Shown piece after piece: positions 16,133 to 25,643 of a stretch of 64,000 bases of DNA; the stretch's first letter is position 1; the number at the start of each line of letters is the position of its first letter. The DNA lies in contig JADJLR010000003.1 of assembly GCA_016710015.1 (NCBI GenBank), positions 372,001-436,000 of the forward strand, in the 5' to 3' direction. Below the pieces are notes generated by a model, which made no database searches, was not told where the DNA came from, and saw only the letters and a program-made list of their open reading frames with translations. This DNA is from Flavobacteriales bacterium (GTDB lineage: Bacteria > Bacteroidota > Bacteroidia > Flavobacteriales_F > PHOS-HE28). The position numbers were made by a program, and so were the translations under genes.

Positions 16133-17815
16133 ATGATGAAACGCTACACCCTCCTTTTCACGTTCGCGGCCTCGTTCCTCTCCTTACGTGCGGATCACTT
16201 CGCAGGTGGTTCCATCACCACGCGATGCACAGGGAACAACTTCCATGATATCACCTTGCAGCTTTTCCGGAATTGCGGCGGAACACCGCTTGGCCAACAG
16301 ACCTTGAACTTCAGCAACGACTGTGGGGTGATCTTCTCCCAAGTGTTGGGCGAGCCTATCAGCGTGCAGGACGTATCTCCATTGTGCGAGGGCGAGATCC
16401 AGAATAGCACGTGTAATGGAGGTGGTTTGGAGGGATACGACCTGACGACCTATCGCGCCAGTGTGTACTTGAGCCCTTGCACCGGCTGGCGGATATCGTG
16501 GTCCATCTGCTGCCGGAACGCTTCATTGAATGTACAGGGAACGCCAGGCATGTATCTGGAAGCCACCTTGAACAATCTCGGTGGCCCGTGCTACACCCAA
16601 CCCGAATTCGTCCGGAATTCGATCCCCTTGGTGTGTGTCGGACAAGCAGTGAACTACGACGGAAGTGCGACGGAGCCGGATGGCCATACGCTGCGCTACA
16701 GCTTGATCGATGCCCGCTACACGACTCCCGCCCCGACCCCGGTCACGTACGCATCGGGCTTCTCCGGAGCGCAGCCATACACCGGGATGGCCATCGATAG
16801 CATCACAGGCACCATAACCTTCGTTCCCGATGCGACCGGGACCATCGTCACCGCTGTTCTTGTTCGGGAGTATGACGAAGAAGCTCGGCTCATTGGAACG
16901 GTGATGCGCGACCTGCTCTTCGTGGCATCGGTCTGTGTGAATGAGGTCCCATCCGCCAGCAGTGGTTACTTCACCGAGGTGGAAGGGATCGGGCAGATCG
17001 ATGACGAACGTTCGTTATTGGTGTGCGGAGAAGGTCAATTCTGTGCAACACTCACATTCGCAGATAGCGATGAGGACCAGACCTTGACGCTTACGAGCAA
17101 TGTCCAGGATGTATTGCCCGGTGCGACCTTCACTTCTAGTGGGACCAATCCGGTCGCAGCTCAACTGTGCATGAACAACACGAGCCTTTCGCCGGGCAAT
17201 TACCAATTCACCGTTTCTGCCACGGACGGAGCCTGTCCGGTAGTGGGAACCCAGGAGTACGTGTTCTTGGTTACTGTGACCACTGGGGTAAGCGCTGGGG
17301 AAAATGCATCTGTGGAGATCTGTTCCAATGAAGATCCAGTGTCCTTGATCGGATTGTTGGGTGGCGAACCCGCCACAGGTGGTTCTTGGACCGGTCCGGT
17401 CGGCTTCCCGGTCCCGGCGACCTTCACGCCTGGGATTTCAGCACAAGGCCAGTACACCTACACCAACTCATCGCCAACGGGCTGTGTGGCTTCTGCAGTG
17501 GTATCCATTACGGTGATCCCGGCCGACGATCCAGAATGCATTGGTACTGGACTGGTCGGATCCACGCTGAATGCACTTTCGTTGCATGGTGATGCGCAAC
17601 TACCCGGACGGATCTGGGTGGGGTCGCCGAATACGATGGACGTTGATCTGAAGGCACTTTCCATGGACGGACGCATCGTGATGGTGAAACGCATGCAAAC
17701 CAATGGTGCGGGCACAGCAGTGGATCTTCCGATCACCTCTTCTGGCATCTACTTGGTACAAGCCACGGATCGCTCCACGGGCCACGTTCAGGTGGTGCGT
17801 CTATTCGTTCCATAG
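16133..17815 (+). CDS. Secreted surface protein with T9SS type A-like C-terminal domain
   Basis: 560 aa. A signal peptide (about residues 1-20) precedes a cysteine-containing N-terminal region with ITLQLFRNCGG, a pattern I know from Bacteroidota gliding-associated surface proteins. Ig-like or cadherin-like beta segments follow (for example YTYTNSSPTGC), and the last 80 or so residues (DLKALSMDGRIVMVK ... SGIYLVQATD) look like a type A sorting domain. Such tails direct export through T9SS and attachment to the cell surface. No catalytic motif is seen; adhesion or a structural role is plausible. Confidence 0.8.
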   Translation: MMKRYTLLFTFAASFLSLRADHFAGGSITTRCTGNNFHDITLQLFRNCGGTPLGQQTLNFSNDCGVIFSQVLGEPISVQDVSPLCEGEIQNSTCNGGGLEGYDLTTYRASVYLSPCTGWRISWSICCRNASLNVQGTPGMYLEATLNNLGGPCYTQPEFVRNSIPLVCVGQAVNYDGSATEPDGHTLRYSLIDARYTTPAPTPVTYASGFSGAQPYTGMAIDSITGTITFVPDATGTIVTAVLVREYDEEARLIGTVMRDLLFVASVCVNEVPSASSGYFTEVEGIGQIDDERSLLVCGEGQFCATLTFADSDEDQTLTLTSNVQDVLPGATFTSSGTNPVAAQLCMNNTSLSPGNYQFTVSATDGACPVVGTQEYVFLVTVTTGVSAGENASVEICSNEDPVSLIGLLGGEPATGGSWTGPVGFPVPATFTPGISAQGQYTYTNSSPTGCVASAVVSITVIPADDPECIGTGLVGSTLNALSLHGDAQLPGRIWVGSPNTMDVDLKALSMDGRIVMVKRMQTNGAGTAVDLPITSSGIYLVQATDRSTGHVQVVRLFVP

Positions 17816-17878
17816 GCTGCGGTCGCACTCCGCTATGTGTCCATGAACTTTACGGGGTGAAGGTGGTTCTATCCAGAC

Positions 17879-18784
17879 ATGGCCACCATTCTTATTACCG
17901 GTGGCTCGGGTCTGATCGGTTCGGCCCTGAGCAAGGTCTTGTTGGCGAAGGGCCATCGGGTGCATCATCTTGGGCGCACAGTGCGTCAGGTCGATGGCAT
18001 TCACACCTATCGGTGGGATCTGCGGTCGGGGTTTGTTGATCCGGCCTGTCTGGAAAGTGTTTCGCACATCGTTCACTTGGCGGGTGCAGGGATCGCGGAC
18101 CGTCCTTGGACGGACCGGCGTGTGGATGAGTTGATCGAAAGCCGCACCGGATCGGCGCACCTTCTGCTGCGGACCGTTCAAGCAAAGAAGCATCCGATCA
18201 CCGCATTCGTCAGTGCGGCCGGGATCAACTACTATGGTGCGATCACAACGGATCATGTCTTCACCGAAACGGATGCTCCCGGCACGGATACCATCGCGCG
18301 CATCAGCACCGCATGGGAGACCGCAGTGGATGAATGGATACCGCTCACACGAGTGGTCAAATTGCGCACACCCATCGTACTAGCACAGCACGGCGGCGCA
18401 TTTCCGAAACTCGCCATGCCTGTGAAATTCGGTTTAGGCGCTGCACTCGGATCGGGCGACCAATGGATGCCGTGGGTCCACTTGGACGACCTCGTTCGTA
18501 TCTATGAACGCGTGCTGTTCAATAGCACCATGTCCGGTGCCTACAATGTGAACACGACCGACACCGTGACGAACAAGGTCTTCCTCAAAACGCTTGCGAA
18601 GGCCATGGGAAGACCGTTCTTTCTACCGAACGTTCCCGGCTTCTTGTTGCGGATCGCACTCGGGGAAATGGCCGAACTGTTACTGCGTGGTAGCCGAGCA
18701 TCGAACGCGCGTTTGCTGGGTGCTGAATTCCAGTTCCAATATCCGGAATTGGGGCCTGCATTGGAGAACCTGATGGGGACCTGA
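17879..18784 (+). CDS. TIGR01777-family NAD(P)-dependent epimerase-like protein
   Basis: 301 aa. It opens with the Rossmann motif ITGGSGLIG (about residues 5-13) and contains SAAGINYYG, both diagnostic of the TIGR01777/YfcH branch of the extended short-chain dehydrogenase family. The C-terminal DUF1731-like part (FFLPNVPGFLLRIALGEMAELLLRGSRAS) is intact. The substrate is not established. It ends 11 bases from the convergent prenyl-synthase gene. Confidence 0.9.
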   Translation: MATILITGGSGLIGSALSKVLLAKGHRVHHLGRTVRQVDGIHTYRWDLRSGFVDPACLESVSHIVHLAGAGIADRPWTDRRVDELIESRTGSAHLLLRTVQAKKHPITAFVSAAGINYYGAITTDHVFTETDAPGTDTIARISTAWETAVDEWIPLTRVVKLRTPIVLAQHGGAFPKLAMPVKFGLGAALGSGDQWMPWVHLDDLVRIYERVLFNSTMSGAYNVNTTDTVTNKVFLKTLAKAMGRPFFLPNVPGFLLRIALGEMAELLLRGSRASNARLLGAEFQFQYPELGPALENLMGT

Positions 18785-18795
18785 AAGCAACGGAA

Positions 18796-19740
18796 TTAGC
18801 GCGAACGTTGCTGCAACGCACGAACCAGCGCTCGCAAAGGCTCTTTGCGCACATCACTTATCGCAATGGCATCCAATGCGGCAAAGGCGGAAGATTCCAG
18901 CCGGTTTACTTCTTCTTCGGCCTCTTGTTGCACACCCAGTTCACGGAGTACTTGGAGCATGAGTGGCACCTCCCGTCGGTCCACTGGTTTGCCAAGTTCC
19001 GCGAGCAAACGTTCATCACCCACTTCTGCCGATCGCTCCAGAGCGCGGATCATCAGCCAGGTCTTCTTTCCGTTCCGCAGGTCGCCCCCTTGCTGTTTAC
19101 CCGTAACGGTGCTATCGCCGAAAGCATCCAAAAGATCATCACGCAGTTGAAAGGCTAGACCCAGATCCTCGCCGAAGGCACCGATCCGCTCCTGATCCGC
19201 TTCGGAGGCCTTCGCCTTGCACGCCCCGATCCGCAACGCACAGCCGAGCAGCACTGCGGTCTTCGACCGGATCATCTCCTTGTACTCGGCGAGTGTGACA
19301 GAGGTCCGTTCCTCGAACTCCATGTCGCGCTGCTGGCCTTCACACACTTCCAAGGCATACCGATTGAAAGTGGAAAGCACCAGTGGGTCGGAACCCATGA
19401 TCTGATAGGCCTTCACGAGCATGGCATCGCCGCTCAGGATCGCGGTGTTCACGTCCCACTTGGCATGTACGGTCGGTTGTCCACGACGCAGTGGCGAAGC
19501 ATCCATGATGTCATCGTGCATCAAGGTGAAGTTGTGGAATAGTTCGATACCGACCGCTTCATCCAGCACATTCGTTGCTGCGCCACCGAAAAGTTCGCAG
19601 CTCATGACGGTCAGCACGGGCCGCACCCTTTTGGCTGGGAGACCGAGCAGGTAGGCCATGGGAGCATACAACGTACTGGACGGTAGTGCCGCGATCCAAG
19701 CGCTCAGATGCGCATCGACCAGATCGCGCTCGCGCATCAA
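18796..19740 (-). CDS. Polyprenyl (geranylgeranyl/farnesyl) diphosphate synthase
   Basis: 314 aa of the trans-isoprenyl diphosphate synthase family. The first aspartate-rich motif is DDIMD (76-80) and the second DDLLD (201-205), with the usual GxKRVRP-like segment near residue 37-41 (here AKRVRP). It condenses isopentenyl diphosphate with an allylic diphosphate; chain length cannot be read with confidence. It overlaps rfbA by 4 bases (ATGA), so it is the third gene of an RND exporter-rfbA-prenyl synthase operon. Confidence 0.92.
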   Translation of the reverse strand: MMRERDLVDAHLSAWIAALPSSTLYAPMAYLLGLPAKRVRPVLTVMSCELFGGAATNVLDEAVGIELFHNFTLMHDDIMDASPLRRGQPTVHAKWDVNTAILSGDAMLVKAYQIMGSDPLVLSTFNRYALEVCEGQQRDMEFEERTSVTLAEYKEMIRSKTAVLLGCALRIGACKAKASEADQERIGAFGEDLGLAFQLRDDLLDAFGDSTVTGKQQGGDLRNGKKTWLMIRALERSAEVGDERLLAELGKPVDRREVPLMLQVLRELGVQQEAEEEVNRLESSAFAALDAIAISDVRKEPLRALVRALQQRSR

Positions 19741-20600
19741 TTCCTCAGCAACTTCATCAGGTACTCGCCGTAGCCGCTCTTGAGCAAGGGTTGCGCCAAC
19801 ATTGCGAGCTGATCCGCACCGATGAATCCTTTCTTATAGGCCACCTCCTCGATGCAACCGATCCGCAGTCCTTGGCGCTCCTCGATCACTTGCACGAATT
19901 GACCCGCTTGCATCAACGAGGCGAACGTACCGGTATCCAACCACGCTGTACCGCGATCAAGGATCTCCACCTTCAATCGCCCCTGGCGCAAGTATTCCTT
20001 GTTCACATCCGTGATCTCATACTCCCCACGTGCGCTGGGCTTGAGTTCACGTGCGATATCTACCACGGTGTTGTCGTAGAAATAGAGGCCAGGCACCGCG
20101 TAGTTGCTTTTGGGCTTGGTCGGCTTCTCTTCAATGCTCAAAGCCCGATTCTCGGTATCGAATTCCACAACACCATACCGCTCCGGGTCACTCACGTGGT
20201 AAGCGAACACCAAGCCACCTTCAGGATGGATGTTCTCGCTGAGCTTTCGGCCAAGGCCGCTGCCGTAGAAGATGTTATCGCCAAGGATCAGCGCCGCTTC
20301 GTCCGTCCCCAAGTGATCCCGCCCGATCACGAACGCTTGAGCGAGCCCATTCGGTACTTTCTGCTCCGCATAGGAGAACGCGCACCCCAACGAGGCACCA
20401 TCGCCTAGGAGTTTCTTGAAATGCGGCAGATCATGCGGTGTACTGATCACGAGGATCTCCCGTATCCCTGCGGCCATGAGAGTACTGAGCGGGTAATAGA
20501 TCATCGGCTTGTCGTACACCGGCATTAACTGCTTGCTCACGGCGAGCGTCAACGGATGCAGGCGTGTGCCGGAACCACCGGCGAGGATGATCCCCTTCAT
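19737..20600 (-). CDS. rfbA: Glucose-1-phosphate thymidylyltransferase
   Basis: 287 aa, the normal RfbA/RmlA length. The N-terminal nucleotide-binding signature LAGGSGTRLHP is followed by SKQLMPVYDKPMIYYPLS. Other family segments are present, such as ALILGDNIFYGSG and RGTAWLDTGT. It makes dTDP-glucose for dTDP-rhamnose or related sugars. The rest of the rml set is not nearby. It overlaps both neighbours by 4 bases. Confidence 0.96.
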   Translation of the reverse strand: MKGIILAGGSGTRLHPLTLAVSKQLMPVYDKPMIYYPLSTLMAAGIREILVISTPHDLPHFKKLLGDGASLGCAFSYAEQKVPNGLAQAFVIGRDHLGTDEAALILGDNIFYGSGLGRKLSENIHPEGGLVFAYHVSDPERYGVVEFDTENRALSIEEKPTKPKSNYAVPGLYFYDNTVVDIARELKPSARGEYEITDVNKEYLRQGRLKVEILDRGTAWLDTGTFASLMQAGQFVQVIEERQGLRIGCIEEVAYKKGFIGADQLAMLAQPLLKSGYGEYLMKLLRN

Positions 20601-22990
20601 GCTGTTCCCTCTTCTTTGGTTTCCAACTGTAGTTCACTCAAGTCGATATCCTCCTCTTCGTCCATAATGTCCAGTAAGGGTTCATCGAAGGAGCGGGTGG
20701 TCATCACATTTTCAAAGCTCAACAACAACGATGGCAGGATAAGTAAATTGGTGAACATCGCCACCAGCAAGGTGAAGGAGACCAGCAACCCCAATGCTTG
20801 GGTACCGCCGAAATCGGAGAACACGAAAAGGCTGAATCCGCAGAACAATACCACCGAAGTATAGATCATACTAACGCCCGACTCGTGGATCGCGGCAAGC
20901 ACGGAAGTCTTGATGTTGTGATTGCTCGTCTTCAACTCGTAGCGGTACTTCGAGAGGTAATGGATGGCATCGTCCACCGCGATGCCGAGTGCGATACTGA
21001 ATACCAACAGCGTACTGGGCTTGATGGGGATCTCCAAGTACCCCATGAGACCTGCCGTGGCGATCAGTGGAATGATGTTGGGGACCAAGGACACCAAGAC
21101 CATTCGTGCCGAATTGAACAGCAGTGCCATCAGACCGGCGATCAGCACCAAGGCCATCACCAAGGAGATCATCAGGTTCTGCACCATGTACTTGCTTCCT
21201 TCCAAGAACACCACGCTGGTACCGCTCAGGATCACCTTGTACTTCGCAGGATCGAAGATGGAATCCACCTCCGCCCGCAACGTGGCCATGAAAACATCCA
21301 TCTTGGCCGTACCCATATCGGCCACCTGGGTCGTGATACGCGTGCTCTGCCGTTCCTCGTCCATAAAGGCCTTGACCAGACCACCCGAGCTTTGCGAGGC
21401 ATCCACGTAAGGAGCCATGAAGGTCTTATCCGTACTGGTCAGCAACCCGTATCGGGCGGAATCGCCTCCATAGAAAGCTTGTCGCGTGTACTTCACGGCA
21501 TCGGCAATGGAGAGTGATCGCGACAGTTCCGGATGCGCATCCATCTTCTGTTGCAGCTTGTCGATCCGCTTCAAGGTGGCATCCTTCAGGGCATGCCCCT
21601 TCTTGCGTGTATCCACCATCACCTCCAAAGGCATCACCCCATTGAACTCCTGTTCGAAGAAGGCGAGGTCCTTCATCACGGGATCATCGGCAGGTAGGTC
21701 GTCCACCACGTGGCTCTCGTTCTTCAAGCGCGAGGCACCGATCAGGCCCACGACGACCAACAACAGCGCACCCGTATAAACGGCAGGTCGTCGGTATTGC
21801 ACGATGTGTATCAACGATGCCGTGGCCTTGTCCACCCATTTGCGATCCAGGTGTGCCAAATGCTTGGGTTCGGGATCCTTGAGGAAGCTGAAAAGAATGG
21901 GGACCAAGAGGATGCTGAGCAGGAACACTGCCATGATGTTCAGCGACGCGATCACTCCGAACTGCTTTAGGACATCGCTGTACGTGAGCATGAATGTCGC
22001 AAAGCCAACGGCCGTGGTGGCATTGGTGATGAACGAGGCGTTCCCGACCCGCTGGATCACGCGGCTCAAGGCCTTTACGCTGTTCCCATGCGCAGCGAAC
22101 TCGTTGTGGAATTTGTTGATGAGGAAGATGCAATTCGGTATACCGATGACGATGATCAACGGTGGGATCACGGCCATTACGGAGGTGAGTTTGTAGCCCA
22201 AGAGACCGATCGATCCAAGCGCCCACACCACGGCCACAACCACAACGGTAAGGCAGACGAACATGACGCGCCAAGAGCGGAAGAACAAGAAGATGAGAAA
22301 GGCCACGGTCAGGACCATGAGGCCAACGAACATGCGTAATTCGGTCTTGGTGCGCTCCGTTACCACTGTTCGGATGAAAGGCAGGCCGCTGTGATAGACC
22401 TTGAAACGGCCTTCTGCGAACTGGTCCACACGCTCTTGTATGCGATCCACCATATCGCCGCGATCCTCGCTGTTGAAGCGGTCGGCGTTGACGAACACCA
22501 TCATCAAGCTGGCCCCGGATGCCTCGTTGTACAAGAGCCCCTTGTAGAACGGCAGTGCGTGTACTCGAGCGATCAGACTGTCCACTTGCGCTTGGCTGGC
22601 TGGTTCGCGAACCAAGAGTGGCTGCAAGGTGAATCGTTTCAAACTATCGTTCCGGACCAGGTCATAGAGGTGCGCTTCACTGAACACGGAATCCACGCCG
22701 GTAAGATCCTTCAACTCCACCCCGAGTCGATACCACTCCCGGAAGTTCTCCAACTGATACAAGCCGGGATCCTTCACTCCCAACACGATCACGTTGCCAT
22801 CCTCCGAGAATTTGGATTGCAGCACTTGGTAATTCACATAGGCGCTGTCGGTCTTCGGTAGCAGGCCGCCGAACTTGTAGCTCACCTTCACCTTGGTCAT
22901 CTCCCAAGCCATCAGACCCGTGACGAGTGCGAGGACCACGAGGATCCCTCTTCGATTGCGAAGTACTCTACTGGCCAGCCAAGTCCACAT
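20597..22990 (-). CDS. RND-superfamily exporter (MMPL type)
   Basis: 797 aa with the two-fold RND arrangement: a transmembrane helix near residues 14-30, a periplasmic loop to about 215, five or six helices to about 400, a second helix and loop, and a C-terminal helix bundle (about 620-770). Segments such as IGIPNCIFLINKF and LGIAVDDAIHYLSKYR match the MMPL/predicted-exporter branch rather than AcrB. It could move lipids or hydrophobic molecules. The C-terminus is acidic (LLDIMDEEEDIDLSE). It starts the operon with rfbA and the prenyl synthase. Confidence 0.88.
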   Translation of the reverse strand: MWTWLASRVLRNRRGILVVLALVTGLMAWEMTKVKVSYKFGGLLPKTDSAYVNYQVLQSKFSEDGNVIVLGVKDPGLYQLENFREWYRLGVELKDLTGVDSVFSEAHLYDLVRNDSLKRFTLQPLLVREPASQAQVDSLIARVHALPFYKGLLYNEASGASLMMVFVNADRFNSEDRGDMVDRIQERVDQFAEGRFKVYHSGLPFIRTVVTERTKTELRMFVGLMVLTVAFLIFLFFRSWRVMFVCLTVVVVAVVWALGSIGLLGYKLTSVMAVIPPLIIVIGIPNCIFLINKFHNEFAAHGNSVKALSRVIQRVGNASFITNATTAVGFATFMLTYSDVLKQFGVIASLNIMAVFLLSILLVPILFSFLKDPEPKHLAHLDRKWVDKATASLIHIVQYRRPAVYTGALLLVVVGLIGASRLKNESHVVDDLPADDPVMKDLAFFEQEFNGVMPLEVMVDTRKKGHALKDATLKRIDKLQQKMDAHPELSRSLSIADAVKYTRQAFYGGDSARYGLLTSTDKTFMAPYVDASQSSGGLVKAFMDEERQSTRITTQVADMGTAKMDVFMATLRAEVDSIFDPAKYKVILSGTSVVFLEGSKYMVQNLMISLVMALVLIAGLMALLFNSARMVLVSLVPNIIPLIATAGLMGYLEIPIKPSTLLVFSIALGIAVDDAIHYLSKYRYELKTSNHNIKTSVLAAIHESGVSMIYTSVVLFCGFSLFVFSDFGGTQALGLLVSFTLLVAMFTNLLILPSLLLSFENVMTTRSFDEPLLDIMDEEEDIDLSELQLETKEEGTA

Positions 22991-23067
22991 ATCTGTTCGG
23001 AGAACCGCGAGCCCATGAGGGTGGCCCGAGGACGGACAAAGGTGCGAAAAGCGAGGGGACCTGCGTC

Positions 23068-25497
23068 TTAGAACACGAACGAACTGGTCAACTTGAAGAC
23101 GAAGTTGTCCGCATCGCGATCATAGGCTTGTGGACCATGCCGCAGATAGACACCCACGCCGAGTCCAGCGAATACGGCATCCACCACGAGCCCCCCTTCC
23201 AAGAAAGGCGCTCCCATGGCCTTGAAGTCCAAGCCGAGGTGATGCTCCGGTGCCGAAAGCGAACCGATGGCGGCATTGTAGACCACGCCCGGCCGCGGTT
23301 TGAAATGCTTGCCTTTGACCAACAAAGTGCCGAAGCTATGTTTCATGTGGAAAGCCACGTACCGATCCGCTAGGAACTCGTTCGCCACCATGGTCTGAAA
23401 GGTGTTGTCCGCAGCCAACAGCACTGGCGCACGGCCACTGTGACCGGCATTCCCATTGGTGCCGCGCAAATTGTAGAGGTAGGTGTACGCTGCACTCGGG
23501 TCGGCAATACCACCCATCAAGCGAAGGCTCAGGTCGCCCACGAGCCGAAGGTGGAAGACCTTGTCCAAAGAGGCATTGAGCCGCCAAATGGCCAGTTCGC
23601 CTTCTAGAAAGCCTTTGAACGCGTGAAAAGCATTCACCGAAAGCACAGGCCACTTGGTGCCTAGTGCTAGTTCGCGATCGGGCAATCGGGCAAGCCGCTC
23701 CCGGAACGCGAAGCGCGCACCCAGGGTGATGCCGCCCGTACGGAAGGTGTTGCTCCGCAAAGTGACCCCATCAACGGGCTGCTCCACGTAGTCGTAGCCC
23801 AGCAGATCCACACGCAGTTCCCGTTCCACACCCAGCCACAACTTCAATGCACTGTTGACCCGGAAAGCGAGCTGTACACCTGTTCGTTCATTCTGGACCA
23901 TCCGGTTCAGGTACAACAACCGGGCGCTTTCCGTGGTGATCAAGCGTTTGGGACCGTCGAACTGCACACCTCCTGACTCCACGACATCCACTTCATGGAA
24001 CAACTTCAAGGCGATGTCGCGGCCATACCACGGTTCCACTGTAAGAAAGCCGCCATACTTCCAGTCCTCGTCCTTGAAACCATAGCCGAAATAGCCACCC
24101 AATGACGCGTAGCGCGTGACCTTGTCGTTGGTCGCCAGACCCATACCCAGCCGCAGTCCCTCGTATCCGTTGTAGCGCAGCAATTTGTCCAACAACACAT
24201 CCACAGGACCGAGCGGAAACTTGCCGGTGGTGAGGGCGGAGAACCACTTCAACTTGGCATCGAGGTTCACTTCAGCACCAAGACTGTCGATCACGTGATA
24301 GGTCCTTAGGGACTTTTCATCCAGTGGATCCACGCGCAGTGCGTTCCAGAATTCCTCGGTCTGCCGCGTACTCATTTGGTCCATCACCACTTCGGGGCCG
24401 CGTACCTCCCCTCGCTCAATGGGTACATCGATCTCGATCTCCTTCAAGTACGTGCGTGCGACACCATAGGGTTTGCCGATACCGATCGACACATTGTCCA
24501 AATAGATGAACGCATTGAGTTGCGTTGGGAACCAAGCTTTGCCTTGGACCTTTTCGTGCAACTGTTGGAACCGAATGCTGAGGCCTTCGTCCTTCTCCGC
24601 AGCTTCCGCCGTTACATTCTGCACGGCATAACCGTTCGTATTGATGTACAACAGCCCTGTCAAACCATTGAAATTGGTCCGACTTCGCGGGCGATAGCTG
24701 ATCACGAACACGCTGTCCTGCCCTTGGTAGAGGGTGTCTTCCAAAAGGAAGAGGTACTTGTTCGTACTGCCCGAGGCTAACGGACCCAGATACAATTTTT
24801 GCGAAAGGCCGATCTGTTGGTCATACACGCTGAATGTCTTCGTTTGTGCAGCCAACGCGAGCAAAGAGGGGTCCTTCAATCCACTTACGCGCATGGCGAG
24901 CACCTCCTCCTTTTCCGCAGCAGGAGGAATGAAACTCTTCTTCGTGACGCTTTCCATCAGGAAGAGGTATTGCTTGTCAAGGAAGTCGAGCGTTTCCTTA
25001 CCGTCCTCGCTCAAGGCCGCGAATTTCGCACTGTCGGTGCGTAACGTACTGTCCACTTCGGCCGTGAAGATGGTCTTGCTATAGCTGGTATACCGATAGC
25101 TACGTTCCCGCATTCCATCGTTCACCTTTCGGTTCGCACGCGCACGATCGATGATGCGATGCGCTGGGTTCTCCGTAGGGAAGACTTCCACTGACACGAG
25201 TTCCACGGCTGTCCGTCGCATGGTGATCACGTACGACCCTGGGCCCGAGACGACCATCTCCTGCGGCGCATACCCGACGTAACTGAAACGGATATGGGTC
25301 ATCACTTCGGGCACCTGCACGTGGAATCGACCGTCGATATCGGAAGTCGCACCTTCGCGTGCATCGGCAGCCAGCACGTGAACGAAGGCGAGCGGCTCCT
25401 TTGTTGCTTCGTCCACCACACGCCCATGTATGGCCCATTGCGCATCAGCGCATTGGGGAAGTAAGAAGAGACAGATCCTCAAGATTTGGCGGTACAT
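23068..25497 (-). CDS. DUF5686 / CarboxypepD_reg-like outer-membrane-associated protein
   Basis: 809 aa from the ATG at 25497; this start gives a signal peptide (MYRQILRICLFLLPQCADAQ), whereas the open frame further upstream is low-complexity and unlikely. Residues about 22-110 form a carboxypeptidase-regulatory-like beta domain (IHGRVVDEATKEPLAFVHV), followed by a long beta-rich region (GYFGYGFKDEDWKYGGFLTVEPWYG) as in DUF5686 proteins, ending in F, a common outer-membrane barrel terminus. Function unknown in general. A TACTTTCGG -7-like box lies 38 bases upstream. Confidence 0.85.
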   Translation of the reverse strand: MYRQILRICLFLLPQCADAQWAIHGRVVDEATKEPLAFVHVLAADAREGATSDIDGRFHVQVPEVMTHIRFSYVGYAPQEMVVSGPGSYVITMRRTAVELVSVEVFPTENPAHRIIDRARANRKVNDGMRERSYRYTSYSKTIFTAEVDSTLRTDSAKFAALSEDGKETLDFLDKQYLFLMESVTKKSFIPPAAEKEEVLAMRVSGLKDPSLLALAAQTKTFSVYDQQIGLSQKLYLGPLASGSTNKYLFLLEDTLYQGQDSVFVISYRPRSRTNFNGLTGLLYINTNGYAVQNVTAEAAEKDEGLSIRFQQLHEKVQGKAWFPTQLNAFIYLDNVSIGIGKPYGVARTYLKEIEIDVPIERGEVRGPEVVMDQMSTRQTEEFWNALRVDPLDEKSLRTYHVIDSLGAEVNLDAKLKWFSALTTGKFPLGPVDVLLDKLLRYNGYEGLRLGMGLATNDKVTRYASLGGYFGYGFKDEDWKYGGFLTVEPWYGRDIALKLFHEVDVVESGGVQFDGPKRLITTESARLLYLNRMVQNERTGVQLAFRVNSALKLWLGVERELRVDLLGYDYVEQPVDGVTLRSNTFRTGGITLGARFAFRERLARLPDRELALGTKWPVLSVNAFHAFKGFLEGELAIWRLNASLDKVFHLRLVGDLSLRLMGGIADPSAAYTYLYNLRGTNGNAGHSGRAPVLLAADNTFQTMVANEFLADRYVAFHMKHSFGTLLVKGKHFKPRPGVVYNAAIGSLSAPEHHLGLDFKAMGAPFLEGGLVVDAVFAGLGVGVYLRHGPQAYDRDADNFVFKLTSSFVF

Positions 25498-25534
25498 CGG
25501 AATGGTGCTCGCTGGGTAGGACGGTGACAGCGAC

Positions 25535-25542
25535 CGAAAGTA
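25535..25542 (-). promoter_or_regulatory. Candidate -7 box (TACTTTCG) for the DUF5686 gene
   Basis: Matches TAnnTTYG on the minus strand in the 146-bp divergent region. A TACCTTGCA sequence at 25632-25640 on the plus strand, just before the radical SAM ATG, may serve the other gene. Confidence 0.4.
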
Positions 25543-25643
25543 ACAGGGCACGACGGACCTTGGACCAATGCCTTGCCAGGTCGCAAACACCACGGAGGCG
25601 ACCGATCCGGAGACCGACCCAGCCACCCTCGTACCTTGCACGC

